Source of the DNA: Cristatella mucedo | Taxonomy: Eukaryota > Bryozoa > Phylactolaemata > Cristatellidae | Reading direction: 5' to 3' | Length of the DNA: 64,000 bases | Assembly (NCBI GenBank): GCA_009760855.2 | Contig: WPIO01000023.1 | Location: 2,091,001 to 2,155,000, forward strand | Shown: piece after piece, positions 11,621 to 48,204 of the stretch | How the letters are laid out: each line of letters opens with the position of its first letter | How positions within the stretch are numbered: position 1 is the stretch's first letter | Notes under the pieces: generated by a model | What the model was told of the DNA's origin: nothing | What the model saw: only the letters and a program-made list of their open reading frames with translations | The model's database searches: none | Translations under genes and position numbers: made by a program

Positions 11621-11710
11621 TGCGGGTCATGGGCTCAAATTCTGCAGCAATGTTAAGAGCCTAGATAGAAATTAAGTTTTCTTAGAGTGTTATACGAATT
11701 ACCTATATAT
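11620..11710 (+). mobile_element. Degenerate SINE-A fragment
   Basis: Box-B-like GGGTCATGGGCTCAAATTC followed by the tail GAGCCTAGATAGAAATTAAG and TTTTCTTAGAGTG. Confidence 0.5.
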
Positions 11711-11734
11711 CGTTATTTGAATGAACTATATATA

Positions 11735-11745
11735 TAAATATATAT

Positions 11746-11836
<91 letters not shown>

Positions 11837-11838
11837 TT
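11735..11838. repeat. (ATTT)n microsatellite
   Basis: About 24 tetranucleotide units, preceded by a short TA run. Confidence 0.98.
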
Positions 11839-11839
11839 G

Positions 11840-12400
11840 AGAGATGTCATTTTCTTGTACCGTCGGAGCACAGCGAAGTGAGATTTACTAGATGAATCTA
11901 GGATCCAACTCAATAAAAAATGTATCTCACCAACCATGCTGGACATTTTCAGCAATCATCGAGAGTTTGAAGTATGCCAATTTGAGCATTCACAGCCATA
12001 AGCTTGATATGGTTTGAAGAGATGCTAAAATAACTAGATTTCACTGTTGAAAAGAATAAAATGACCAGCGTTTTCTGGTAAACAAGGAATTCGAGAATTC
12101 TTTAAAATTGTGTCCTAGGTTTTAGCCATCTCAGTTTTCTAAATGCAAGCGCTAAATCAAACTACCATTTCATACATTAAGGAAACACACTATAATCCAA
12201 GCAAGTAACCATAATTTTGACATCTAATGTGTTTACCAAGACTTATAAAACAGTTTTGTAGTGTTCTAAAGCTTTTTTTCATCAGGAAACTTAGTGAGCT
12301 TGTTTTGCTCTAACTGCACGACCGATTTCTTGCACGTTCTCAAACCAGATCTGGCCTACGTCTGTGCATGCGCAAAACAAGAAGTCTCCAACCTTGAACA
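11840..12400. other. Intergenic, nothing recognised
   Basis: AT-rich sequence between the two NCLX copies; no gene, RNA or clear repeat seen. Confidence 0.4.
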
Positions 12401-13621
12401 CTCCCCAAACTAGTGCCCGACACAGCTGTTAAGATGCGTTTTGCGTTTTTATACAGATATATATCTGGCACATCCAAAAAATCTTACTTAACCGTCTTCT
12501 GATTGTGCTGCAAAAACAATCCTTCGAAAGCCGCAATTGTTTCCGCACCCACCTGAAACCACCACACAGTATAGCTGTGCAAGTTTTCCGCACATTGTCA
12601 CCATTGACGGCAGCATGCACAATCTGGTACGTTTACTGCTTCCTAATACAGCGTGTCTCAGCAGCATGGAAGTGATAGCCAATCCCGGAAGCCCGAATCA
12701 CTTTTCCCAGATGCTCACTATAAATAGAGAGCAGCAAAGAACCGAGACGGACCCTTTTTTGGTATGCTCGGATGGCTAGTCTGCTCAGTACGATTCGACC
12801 ATCAATGGCCATCACACAGACTGAACCAATCGGAGAGGTTCAATGTGAACCACGCCAGTGCTTAGTCCTCGGAGAGGTGCGATGTGAACCACGCCAGCGC
12901 TTAGTCCGCCAGATCGATCGTTGTTCCCAATCGTTCAAGTTGGATATCGGGATCTATAGCGTCGAGCGCAGATATCAAGCATGGCTCGGGCAGTCGAATT
13001 GCCACCTTTGTTGCTGCTCGGAATGTCGTAGGTCACACTGGTGAAAGCATTTTCAGTGGATTGGTGTCACTTGAGCCCTGGCTGAAATTTTCTGACGATT
13101 CATTAATCACATTGTGCAAAACAAGCTGCTTATCAACAACCTTTTCGAGAATCTTTGAGAACAAAATAAGAAGGGAAACCGGACGATAGTTTCAATGACC
13201 TCTGAGTTTAACTCAGGCTTCCAAAGCAATGGTCGAACGATGGCCGATTTGAAAAACTTTGGAGCAACCCCGCTACCCAGTGAAGCTTTAAAAACCCGAG
13301 TAATGGCTGGACGACTTTTTTTGCAAGTGAAAACCAGAGAGGGGATTGTATTTGGTCTTCCTGAAATTAGCTCTTTTTGCTAAACTTTATTAAAGTAGCA
13401 ATTTTGTGTGCAGAAACCTCGGAAAATTACTTAAGGCAAGTCGCAGGTTGCGACTCAATATTTATTATTAGAGGTGGCTTTAAGAAGGCACACATACGTA
13501 TACATTATTTCAAAGAAGAAGGCTGAAAACATGTTGGCGGAACCATTATTATCCAGGAAGTGAGAACTTCTCAGAGTTGGCAACCAAATGATGCAATGTC
13601 TTATAAATTTGTTTCTTGTCT
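12400..13621 (-). mobile_element. Degenerate LINE (RT domain), minus strand
   Basis: Minus-strand fragments include the RT stretch LGSLLLSIYSEHLGKVIRAS followed by GIGYHF and a damaged YADD (12640-12770). Upstream is a region closely related to 4085-4990. Stops and frameshifts throughout. It is interrupted by a LINE 3' end inserted at about 13622. Confidence 0.78.
12829..12906. repeat. 39-bp direct tandem duplication
   Basis: Two adjacent units beginning CGGAGAGGT and containing GTGAACCACGCCAG, differing at a few positions, inside the LINE remnant. Confidence 0.8.
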
Positions 13622-13960
13622 TAATAATAATAATAACAACAAAAATACAGTGGATATTTCACCCTCAGAGAACTAAATCTCTCTCTAGGCAGTTTACATT
13701 TGCTGCACAGGAAGCACGATCGAAACGTTAGTGGTAGCATGCTCAATAAACAACAAGAATAACATGATTATTGGTGACATGCACAGGGTCAGCATGCAAG
13801 TATGGTCAGTGGCAGCACGAACAGTGTCAGCACGCAAGGGCACACAACGGTCAAATTACAGGGGGCCCACTAAATGCCGTGATAAATAGATGGGGTTTTA
13901 GTTTCTTTTTTTAATGTGGTCAAGTCAGCAAATGTCGTGACACAAGTCGGAAGTGAGTTC
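13622..13960 (-). mobile_element. LINE 3' end inserted in an older LINE
   Basis: Begins (minus-strand 3' end) with a TAATAATAATAA run and CCCTCAGAGAACTAAATCTC hairpin, followed by the conserved tail found at 37545 and 3330. The older LINE resumes at about 14700. Confidence 0.8.
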
Positions 13961-13974
13961 TAGGCTTCGGTAAA

Positions 13975-14050
13975 CCCTGTGCAAGTGGTGAGTATGGCCT
14001 TTAAGGCTCTCCTACCGCTATTCAAAAAGAGTATGTCAAATCAGATAGTA
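13975..14050 (+). mobile_element. SINE-B 3' fragment
   Basis: GTGGTGAGTATGGCCTTTAA and CTCTCCTACCGCTATTC, then TCAAATCAGATAGTATT; matches the 3' half of SINE-B. Confidence 0.55.
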
Positions 14051-14699
14051 TTATTTACTTCATTAGCATTCTCTACTTTCTGAAGCTGTGACATCAATTT
14101 ATACATTGCTCAGGAGGCGTGCAACCTTGCCTCCATCAACCGTTGAGATAATGCACCGTATTTTGTCACTTTAAGGCTGCAATCGCACATGTATTCGCTC
14201 TAAAGTCCTTGACCCTGGCATCCCCCTAACGCACTTAAAAAGGAAATTATTACTATGTATTATTGGTAATGCTATTGTATACGGAACCATCAGAATGGAA
14301 ATTTTTTTGTGGGTACTCTACATATGCTTTTGGGCAATTATTTTAACATGTTTAGTGGTAATAACAATAGCGCATTTGTACATTGTCCACAGAGAACTTA
14401 AAAATCTCTTTCTAAGCCGGTAAAACATACTGTAGACAAGTGTATTCAAATAATTAATTTTTTTACGTATTGGTCACAAAAGGCGGCGGCTGTGCTGTCG
14501 TATATTGAGCACGGCACATCTTACATACATTGGTAATCTGGAATTTGGAAGATACGCCGGGGATACTCCCACTTTGGATAACACGTCATCCCTTGTTCTG
14601 GTAAAAATTGATTTATCTCCTTTGCCATCAGGAAGTAGCCAGCACTAAAGCACCTATAGCTTCGCTTCTGCATTTGGCAATCCGTCTTAAGCAATTGCC

Positions 14700-14870
14700 A
14701 TTTTTACTGACAAGACATGAGTTGTTGAGTGAAAAAAAGGCCTTGGCTTATCAGAGCGTCCGGGCGTAGACATGGAAGAAGTCTCTGAAACTTGCTAGGT
14801 CGTCGTCAGACCCAGACTTCTAAAAAGCGACGCCGAAACCTGTGCTCTACACGGCGAATCTTAATAAGTT
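14700..14870 (-). mobile_element. Continuation of degenerate LINE
   Basis: Similar to 4850-4990: both share GAAGTCTCTGAAACT.G.TAG and GTCGTCGTCA.ACCC.GACTT. Inferred to be the far side of the LINE split by insertions at 13.6-14.05 kb. Confidence 0.65.
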
Positions 14871-14874
14871 TTTC

Positions 14875-17200
14875 GGTGGTCCATTCCGTATGACAGACAC
14901 GCGGTATCTGTGGTGTAACTGTCGGTGAAGCTGTGGCTGGAACGTATCAATATCCTCAGCTCAGCGACTAAACGCCTCGATAAAACTCAAGCGTACAAAC
15001 CTTAGCCATTGCTGTTTCGGATGCGGGTTCGTGCAACGCGCCCCGGAATTTTAATCGTTCGGCTATTACAATTAAAATTCTACAATGCTTGAAGCAGAAG
15101 CAGCTCCTCCTCTTTGACAGTCGAGAGATTTTTCAGCGACCCCCGGAAGTATTGACGTAGAAGCTCAAACCAGAGAAAAATCGGCGACAAATCGGCGCCG
15201 ATTAAGTTAGCATTGACCCCCCCCCCCGCGATTCATTTTTGCCCGCTCAGTCAGTGGAAATGTGAACTGCTACGGAAAGCTATGGCTAAGACTGTGCATA
15301 CGGTGACCAAATTACTAGTGAAGCGAGTTAAGCAAGCCCAGGGCGATCGCAGGCTGCTAGAGGTAGTACAGTACGCATCTTGCCGTAACCAGGCTGCCGA
15401 CAACGTCCTAGCGCCGGTCATTCGGAGCGCTATCGAAAGCGAGCAAGCTCCGCAGAATGTCGGCGCAGCGTGACATCGCTGAGAAAATCACTATACTGCA
15501 AGTATAGCTTCGCCTTTTACCTCGGAATAAAGTTCGGGACTTTGCTGGAGTAGGAGCGTGAAAAGCGACGTGTATCGCCAACGGCGCCCCGTCGATCCTA
15601 AAGTAAGGCCGGTGATAGTTCGTTAGTATGGTGCCCTAAGAGAACAGAGCATCCATCCAGACCCTGCACAGCTCATTCCAAAAGAGGCAATGACCGAGGG
15701 CTAATGATAGGCAGGGTATCATGCTTAGACAAGCTTGAAAATGCAAGCAAGTAGCTAAGCAAGTCAAGCATCCTAAATCGCACAAAAATACATTCGGGGT
15801 GGTCGGTGAGTTCGATCTCTGGCTAGTAGCAGTCGCTGGAGCATTCGTAGGTGAGCATGCACAGCAAACAGGAACAATATTTTAATAAATAATATATATA
15901 TATATGGTGTGTGTGATATATAATATAATATATAAATACTATAATAAACATAAAAGTTCACTACTAGTTCGATCGGGAAAGTTGACAACGTTGACTTAAA
16001 AGATTGCAGGTGGTTGCTATTACCCCCCCCCCAGCAGATATTGGTGATTGCAGGTGGTGGCCAAGGTTGAAGCGAGTTCTACCGGAATTTCGATGCAGAC
16101 AAAATGCAGGAATCGATATTAAAAAGAATGCGATTATAATATATAATCGATATAAGAGATTCTGATGGCTGAAAACTTTGAACATCTGCACTATCACATC
16201 TCCTGAGGGAGATGTGATTGTCTCCTCTTGAGGGAGGACCTAACCCAGCTTATCACTGCAGCCAGCGATACCCAGGCGTGCCGAGAGGTGCTTCAGAAAA
16301 CTCCGATAGTCAATCGTTACCTCTTGAATCTTACCTTCTTGAACCGCGGGATTGAGAGTGGAAAATGCAAGTGGACATTCGCAGCCTTTGCGGAAAGGCC
16401 CGCACGAAGCCTCGGGCATTTAGGGAGCTGCCGAGGTGCTCCTGTACGCACGCACGCAAGAGGCGGCGTCAATGTATGGCATCACGACACTTCATTTATT
16501 GAAGTAGTATTTCGAAGTAGAACATTTATAAAAGCAGCACTTACTGGTGCACTTCATTTATTCGCCGGTATTAACGGACGCACCAAAGACTAAGCTTCTA
16601 TTTAGGCTATCGGCAAGCTTGCTATCGCTGATGTATTGGAATCGCTTTTTTATGCAAGTTAGTCCTCGCCATAATACTTCATTAGTGTTTATATTTTCAC
16701 TCGTGTGCGTAACGACAGAGTGCGCTCAACAGGTGTTTCTCTGAGTTTTCGCTAAAAAAAAACACTCGCCGGGTTGTAACTAGTATTGATTTTTACCACG
16801 ACGGGAGATATTTTCATGGGAAAGTCCGTAAGCATTGAGCTTAGATATTTTTTAACTGAATGACGTCTTTTTTAGAGCTAGATATGTCTTGCCAGGCAGT
16901 CAAAGAAAAAATGCGTCACTCTGAATCTCGGACTATATAAAGAGATTTAGTTTCATTTTAAATTTGCAGTCTTGTGTGATGTTTTCCTTACATGTCAATA
17001 AGCGTCATTTTTGCAACTGATAGTACACTTAGTACTCAGTCAGATGTTTTTTTACTGTAAAAGGTACTATAATCATATACAGGACTTGGCACCTTGGCAA
17101 TCATGTTGTAGTCCGTCATAAAATTCGGCTGAGGTTAAATGCAAGATGTCCTTTCGTCCAGAAGTACTTTAAAATACATTTAAATAATATAATTCAATTG
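14875..17200. other. Intergenic region between the NCLX copies, nothing recognised
   Basis: No conserved coding exon. It holds short C-runs at about 15219-15231 and 16021-16031, a small TA-rich patch near 15890-15950, and a small LINE/SINE tail scrap near 15630-15655. Confidence 0.4.
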
Positions 17201-17204
17201 TAGA

Positions 17205-17290
17205 GCATCTTAAGAGGATCTTATCTCTGACCAGGCTCTTCACATATGCCACAGGGCTCGAGTAAACTACTTCGGCCGTCAGATGCGGCG
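17205..17290 (-). mobile_element. SINE-A fragment
   Basis: Minus-strand tail and box B region (ATCTTAAGAGGATCTTATCT then GCCACAGGGCTCGAG) without the head. Confidence 0.5.
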
Positions 17291-17579
17291 ACTTTGAATA
17301 CCAAGATCGACTCTCACGCCAACTTTCACGCCGATACCCCTGAAATGCGCTAAATATTCCGGACCTTTGCTCTCCCTCTAAATTTTCTCACGCCGCTAAC
17401 ACGGCGCTCGCAACGACGGCGCAAGTCTTCGCAGATGCGTAAGTATACGAGCGTCGGAGCGCGGCTAGCGCATTGTGGGTGCAAGAACAAAGCGACGCTG
17501 CTACGCCAACGGTACAGCCATTGAACGCGGCAACAATGAAGTGCATACCCAAGAAAACAAGTCAAATGTCCATAGCGTA

Positions 17580-18332
17580 GAGCAGTATGTTCGACAGTGG
17601 CGGCGGGCCACGGGCGTCTAGCGCCAGCTGCGGCGCGTAGCGACTCTCGCGCGACGTCCCGATAGAGCGCCAGTAAACCGAGAGGCGCAAAGCCAAAGGG
17701 GGCGTAACTCCCGCCAGGCTCGAAGTCGAGGGCATAGCTGGCCGCCTCTTACGTGACTTGGGCTATTATATTGCATAATCGTCGATTATTACACAACCTC
17801 CTTCTAGCGCTTTTAATTAGGACTCCGCGAATAATACTTCGGCAGTCATAATCTGTCCGATGTAGTTCGCCGCCGATTACCGCAACGCACCTCCTACCCA
17901 CCCGCTCGCCGAAACACCGGTACGCTCAACCGGTGGCCCGCGATAGGCACTTTAGCTGGTGGACCTACTAGTACGGAACGTGGCCTAACTGAACAGCATA
18001 CACCATATATACCGCAAACGGTGAAGGCCATCCCTAATCGGTCACGTAGGTCACCTGCAGCTAACGGCGGACCAGTCAACGGTCTGTGTTGCGCGACCCC
18101 TACAACCGGAGGAGCGCGAGCCGAGCGCGTCCTTCACCGCTGCGCCATCGCGTCACCGACGCCCCGCCCCTGTCCCCGCCCCCAGCTCAGCTGGTACTGC
18201 GGGGCTGAAGGTTGGCGGCTGCGGTATTAGCGACCGCTGTTGAGGCCGCACTCCGCACTCGTTCGCAGTGCACGCGCCGGCGAGCTCGACTCAGCCTAGG
18301 CGACCTCTGGCCTTCGGCCCGGAGTGCCCGCC
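17580..18332 (+). promoter_or_regulatory. SLC8B1: CpG-rich promoter region of NCLX copy 2
   Basis: The sequence becomes strongly GC- and CpG-rich from about 17.58 kb up to and past the first coding exon, unlike the AT-richer flanks. No TATA box is evident near the expected start. The transcription start cannot be placed from sequence. The region ends in the good Kozak context GCCCGCCATGG. Inference: CpG-island-type promoter and 5' UTR. Confidence 0.5.
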
Positions 18333-42928
<24,596 letters not shown>

Positions 42929-43380
42929 GGCGGCAGCCAACGTTTTACAGTGTGCTGTTTTCTTGCCCTGCTGCGTGGCGATACAAGCGTGCATAGATAC
43001 GCTAGGCTGCACTGCATCAGTGCCCGACTTTCTAGTTGGTAGTTTGCTCAATTGCGTGCTCCTAGACCGGCAGCGTCGTATTTTAAGCACTAGACATCCT
43101 GATGCTCTGGTCTTCCCAGCTGTTGCAGCTACTGTTGACAGCAAAAGTACGCGATTTTGCCTAGATCTGGTGAGAATGAAAGTAGTAGTAGTGCGTTTTA
43201 TGCATTATTGAGGACATTGCTGTAGTGTCCAGTTGATAAATGAGAATTTAGTAGCCCGTGAATGCCACCTACGCTACATGTGCAGCTTGCACTTGTTCAC
43301 TTACTGTGCGTATTGCGAAATATTCCTTGTGGCCACATATAAAGGCTCTATAAAATGGCAATAAAATATTGCAAAATATT
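42929..43380 (+). other. SLC8B1: 3' UTR of NCLX copy 2 with polyadenylation signal
   Basis: AATAAA lies at 43360-43365, about 430 nt after the stop. The copy 1 3' flank is recognisably related and has AATAAA at nearly the same distance. Transcript end not seen directly. Confidence 0.55.
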
Positions 43381-43479
43381 TTCTTTTTAGATTCTAATTA
43401 CCGATATCCGCCTCTTATGTCCGCCTCCAACTCTTAATGCTAATTTTGTTGTGCAGTTTGCTGAATGGTATCCACGAAG

Positions 43480-45010
43480 CAATGTTTCTATTTCAGTTTA
43501 AGAGATCCATAATTGGCTCACAAGAATCGTTTCTACTTCTATTAATATGTGTTGGCCAGTGCCCTTCCTATGTGCCTGCTGTAAGAGATTCGATCATATT
43601 ATCACTTCTAGAGTTTAATTCAGAACTAATATTTTGGCATTGAAGTCAAATCATGTTTGAGAGAGAGAGCATCCAGAGGCAAGTAATTGCAGCCTGGAGA
43701 ACTGAAATGTGGGTTTTTCTAATATCCGTGGCTGCTTTTTCACTATTAATCAAGATGATTTTTGATTACTTTGTATTTCAAGGTTCATTGGTTTACTCCA
43801 ATAAAACCTTAGGCCTGGGCTTATGGGCCCTAGTTCAAGCTGCTTCTGCTTGGTTAGCCACAGTGCTAAGCCAAACCATAACCTGTGATGAGCTGGAAGC
43901 AATAGAGCAGTGTTCCATAGAGGGGGCCTACTACCGTGGGACAGGAGGCACCACGGCTTCAGGAAGGGGGAACAGCGATAGGAGTAACCAAAAGGGCTAC
44001 GCTCTTGATCAGTAACTTGTGATGTGTGTTAACGAAATTTATAGACGTCACAGGGACGTCACGGCGTAGAATTTCGGGACTCGGTCATTTCTGCTTGGCT
44101 GGTCGTGATCGGTTCAAGATGTCTCGTATCAGCCGAGTCCATTTCTACTTCTACTTTGATCCATTGGCCACTCGGTCTGGCCCTTACTCGGGCTTACAAT
44201 CGGTCCTTGTCTAAAAACAAAATTGAGAGGCTCACTATCTTTGAGGACATCTGGGGCTAAGAGGAAGCACATCCTGCTGGAGCAGCTCAGCCTAGTAAAG
44301 AGAATCTAGTGGTCTTTATGATCCTCAGTGAGAATTACGATTTGCACGGGCTACTTTAGCAGGAGTTGGGATAGTTTCTTCATGGTGACTTCGACGGGCT
44401 AATGTTTAGATTTGTAAGACCAAACTGGCCTCCAGTTGAGAACTACTTGTGGAAGGTTTACTTCAGTTTTGGTCTGTAATACTTTTGGAATGGGTTAGCT
44501 GTAAAAGATGTTTGCCTTCATTCCCACTGATCAGGGCTCAACTCACAAAACCGGTGAAGCGTATTACTCCTTCGTCTTAGACCTCAAGGCGGACACTGTG
44601 ATGGTTTTGTCATTCCATTTAGGTCTAGCAGTTGGCTTTGTTCTATTTACCTGCTTTGTATCGCACTGCTGCTGCGAACTGTGCTTTTTAAGGTAACGGT
44701 TACCAGTGCCAAATCTAGGGCACCTACTGAACTGGGAGCATGTTTTAAGTTTGAAAGCATTTGGAATGAATGCAGTTATCGGTCCATTGCTTGTATTTAG
44801 TTTTAGGATAACGAACTTTCGGGACAGTGGTTTCGTAGCCGCCGTCTGCTATTTCTGTCCACCCTGCTTGGCCATTTTGTTTGTCATCGGTATTGTAGTT
44901 TGCCTGTGCTGCCGAAGCCGACTCAAGTCGCCGGGTCAAATCGTACGGTTGACTAATTCAGGCTTCGCAGGTCAACTGCCACTCATTGTTTTGTCAGCCT
45001 ACTCAGCGAG
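43480..45010. repeat. Block C: duplicated block downstream of NCLX copy 2
   Basis: Collinear with block B in intron 12 and, for its first part, with block A after copy 1. It contains two 120-codon open stretches (43653-44015 and 44706-45068), one with a Cys-rich hydrophobic segment, but the frames are not kept in block B, so protein coding is not supported. Origin unknown. Confidence 0.8.
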
Positions 45011-45559
45011 CGTAATGTTGGTACGACAGCTAAAGTCACAAGATTGTGAGTGGAAACACACGAAATGAAGTTGCTTATCGAGATGCATCTGGTGGCCAGA
45101 TGATTAGTGGAACAAGCTATGTCAGCTGAGTTATCAAGTGCGAGTGCTGCAAGCGGTAGGATAGGTCCTAATTGACAACGTGCCATAAACAGGCTGCCGA
45201 GATCGCCTCTGTGGCAAGCTTTTGGTACATGACGGCCGTGTAACAAGTTTTCAAGGCATCCCATCGCCGAACGCACAGGAGTTTTAGTGGTCATGAGCCG
45301 AGCGACGGACGAGATCTCGCCCTACGCCAACTGATTTACTTATGACTGCGAAAGACGCTCGGAAAGAAAACCCCACGATCTGATCTGATCTCTCGATTCC
45401 TTTTTTCTTGGTCTGTCAGACGTTTGGCTGCTCTTTTGCACGACGCCTCGTGTCGTGTTTCATCTGTCGCAGCACATTACGCTTTCGGCTTTCTGCATCG
45501 ACTATTTGCGTTCGCCTGGAGAAGGTCTCAGCCAAAATTATTTCGCTACTTGCCTCGCT

Positions 45560-45720
45560 GGTTTGGCCCAGTGCTTAAGGTGCGTGCATCGTGCCAAAGT
45601 CAAGGTGAATGTATGCGGCGGACGACAGAGGTCGCTGGCTCGAGCCCCGCGGCATTTGTGAAGCGCCTGAGTGGAGACTGGGTTCTCTTATGGCGCCATA
45701 CAGATGAATTATATTTGGTT
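45560..45720 (+). mobile_element. SINE-A copy
   Basis: Head TTTGGCCCAGTGCTTAAGGT, box B GGCTCGAGCCCC, tail TGTGAAGCGCCTGAGTGGAG and GGTTCTCTTATGGCGCC. Confidence 0.8.
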
Positions 45721-45944
45721 CTAAGTGAACGACTCATTAGCTTGGAGCTAAGAGAAACCGCTTGTGTTTACAGATGTTTGATAGATCGGCGTAGCAAAGT
45801 GGCAGTTTGCCTTACTGCCCCCCCCCCCGTATTTTACAAGCAGATCGGCGTGCTGTAGTAGCCTCTGCTCTAATGTCATTAGACCGCAAAACCTACGCTT
45901 GTAACAGTTCGCGTCCTTACCGATTTACGACAAAGACCAAAGAA

Positions 45945-45946
45945 GC

Positions 45947-45978
<32 letters not shown>

Positions 45979-46040
45979 TCACTTGATAAAGCGCCCTCAG
46001 AGAACTTAATCTCTCTGTAGGCGCTTTACATTTGCTGTAA
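45945..46040 (-). mobile_element. LINE 3' tail fragment
   Basis: Nine TAA units, then GCGCCCTCAGAGAACTTAAT and CTCTCTGTAGGCGCTTTACA: an almost perfect copy of the shared hairpin on the minus strand. Confidence 0.8.
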
Positions 46041-46369
46041 TCCTCGATGCAAGGCTAGCGGGTTGTCGATGTCACACCAATACACACAGATATGCCGACG
46101 ATAACGGAACATAGCAGTAACAAAGAGCGCTCGTACTTTAATACTAAAAGTTAATTTGCATAATGCAGAGCAGTCTAATTACGACGCCCCGAGTGCCACC
46201 GTACTGCCTGGCTACTCAACTGCCTGTCTGAAGATCTAGAACCCAATTGGCCTGTCTATTACATGACTTGAGCCTTTAAAATGACACATCCTATTGCAAG
46301 CCATTATAACTCCGGAGCCGCGATATTAGCCGATGTTGCACGTCGCCGGTTCTCTATGCACCTCTACGC

Positions 46370-46520
46370 GCTGGTCGAGCAGGTTGGATCGTCTTTAACG
46401 ACCAAGGTCAAGGTGAATGTATTTGATTACTTACGTCGTTGGCTCGAGCCCTGCGGCACATGTAAAGCGCCTGAATAGAGATTAGAGTTCTCTTAGGGCG
46501 CTATACAAATGAATTATATT
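46370..46520 (+). mobile_element. SINE-A copy
   Basis: Contains AACGACCAAGGTCAAGGTGA, box B GGCTCGAGCCCT, and tail AAGCGCCTGAATAGAGATTA followed by TTCTCTTAGGGCGCTATAC. It is among the best examples of the LINE-like tail. Confidence 0.8.
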
Positions 46521-46869
46521 GCATTTTGTCTCATCTCTGTTTGCGATGCGCTTACACTCTGCTGAGAAAAACGGAGGACCACGTTCAGTTTTCAGTTCGG
46601 CCTCGATGCCGTGATATTATAAAATAGTATGATCTCCTCAGCTCGTCAACAGACCTCATTTAGTAAGTAAACTAGTCAACCAGTAGAAGGTGCTACTCTC
46701 CGTTTAGTGTGAAGACGTCGGTCAGCACGTGGAAGTTTCCACGGTGCCCGTAGATTGTAGTTAGTTCGGTTAGTAGGGGTTCAATCAGGTGAAGGAGCCT
46801 GCTTTTTGCTGCAACGCATTCTTTCGTGATTCTGCTCATTTGAGAGGATATCTCAAATATCTAGAAGGA

Positions 46870-47040
46870 ACCCAGTCCGTGAAGTAAGGTGCTCGCTCTT
46901 TACGACTGAGGTCGCGGGTTCGAATTCTGCAGTTGGCGATCCTTCATTGCCAACTGCAAGTGTCGGTGATAGCCGTTAAGGCTGTTCTGTGGCTATACAA
47001 ATGAGGCTGCTAAACCAGATAAAATTTACTTATTTACTGG
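46870..47040 (+). mobile_element. SINE-B copy
   Basis: Head GAAGTAAGGTGCTCGCTCTT, box B GGGTTCGAATTC, CGATCCTTCATTGCCAACTG, AGCCGTTAAGGCTGTTCTGT, ending TTACTTATTTACTGG. Confidence 0.82.
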
Positions 47041-47368
47041 CAAAATTTAGAGGTGTTCCTTCCGGATGGTAGGCATATAAGCAGACATGACTGGGGCTGG
47101 CCGATGGCGGAAGCCTAAACGGTTCTGCATTCTGGATGGGTGGACAGGGGTGGTGGGAGGTCGAGGCGGTTTCGAATAGTTGGTCGAGCAGAGGTCGAGC
47201 TCTTCCACAAACATTCTCGGGATTGGGGCGCGGGAGCGACGTCGACTAGTTCGTTTCTCCGTCGGGGACCCATTCAATGCTCCGGGGCTACGGACATTTC
47301 CCCCCTGGACGTTCCCCCCCCCCCCGATATTTCCCCCCCCCCCTGGGTAGGACATTCCACCGGTATAT

Positions 47369-47545
47369 GGTTTAGGGTTTTTAGGGTTTATGGTTTAATG
47401 GGTTTGGTGTTTAGGGTTTTAGGGTTTAGAGTTTAGTGTTTTAGGGTTTAGGGTTTAATAGAGTTCAGGGTTTTTAGGGTTTAATGTGTAGGTGTTAGGG
47501 TTTTGGGGTTTAGTGTTTTAGAGTTTAGGTTTTAGGGTTTAGGGT
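47369..47545 (+). repeat. Degenerate TTTAGGG-like (telomere-like) array
   Basis: About 25 imperfect units of TTTAGGG with variable T number and point changes. Typical animal telomere is TTAGGG; the prevailing 7-mer resembles the plant type. Interstitial here. Confidence 0.85.
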
Positions 47546-47915
47546 GGTCTGCACCTCCGCCGTCTAAATGTCGTATTCCGCGCTTTAATTAGTGCGTATT
47601 AACTAGATCTCTTGAGCTAGATCTCTTGAGCTCGAGTTATACTCAGTAGACCTCTGGGGCTTAGGGCTCATTTTCAGGAACACGCGGCACGCCGTAGCGC
47701 GCGCCCGCTTTGACGGGTACGAACACGTGCCTGGCGGCGTCGAGCGGGACCGAACTCCTGCGGAACCGAACCGTAAAGCTCGCCGCTGCCGCTGCCGCAG
47801 CCGCTGCAACCACCGCCGCCGCTCGCTCCATTAAAAACCATCCTTGTAATCCATCCATTCTTCTAATTACACTGAGTTTATTTTTGTTTTAATAGAGAGT
47901 GAACTTCATTTGATC

Positions 47916-48126
<211 letters not shown>

Positions 48127-48204
48127 CTTAGTTATGCATTCATCAACATAGGGGGGAAATGTCCTAGGGTCCACCAGGGGGGACGTCCAGGGGGAAATGT
48201 CTTA

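Noticed and set aside
43653-44015. 120-residue frame downstream of NCLX copy 2
   Set aside because: Lies in the duplicated block; frames are broken in the other two copies and no domain is recognised.
47047-47355. Minus-strand frame with Gly-rich start
   Set aside because: Produced by G-runs of the C-rich repeat arms; not conserved or spliced.
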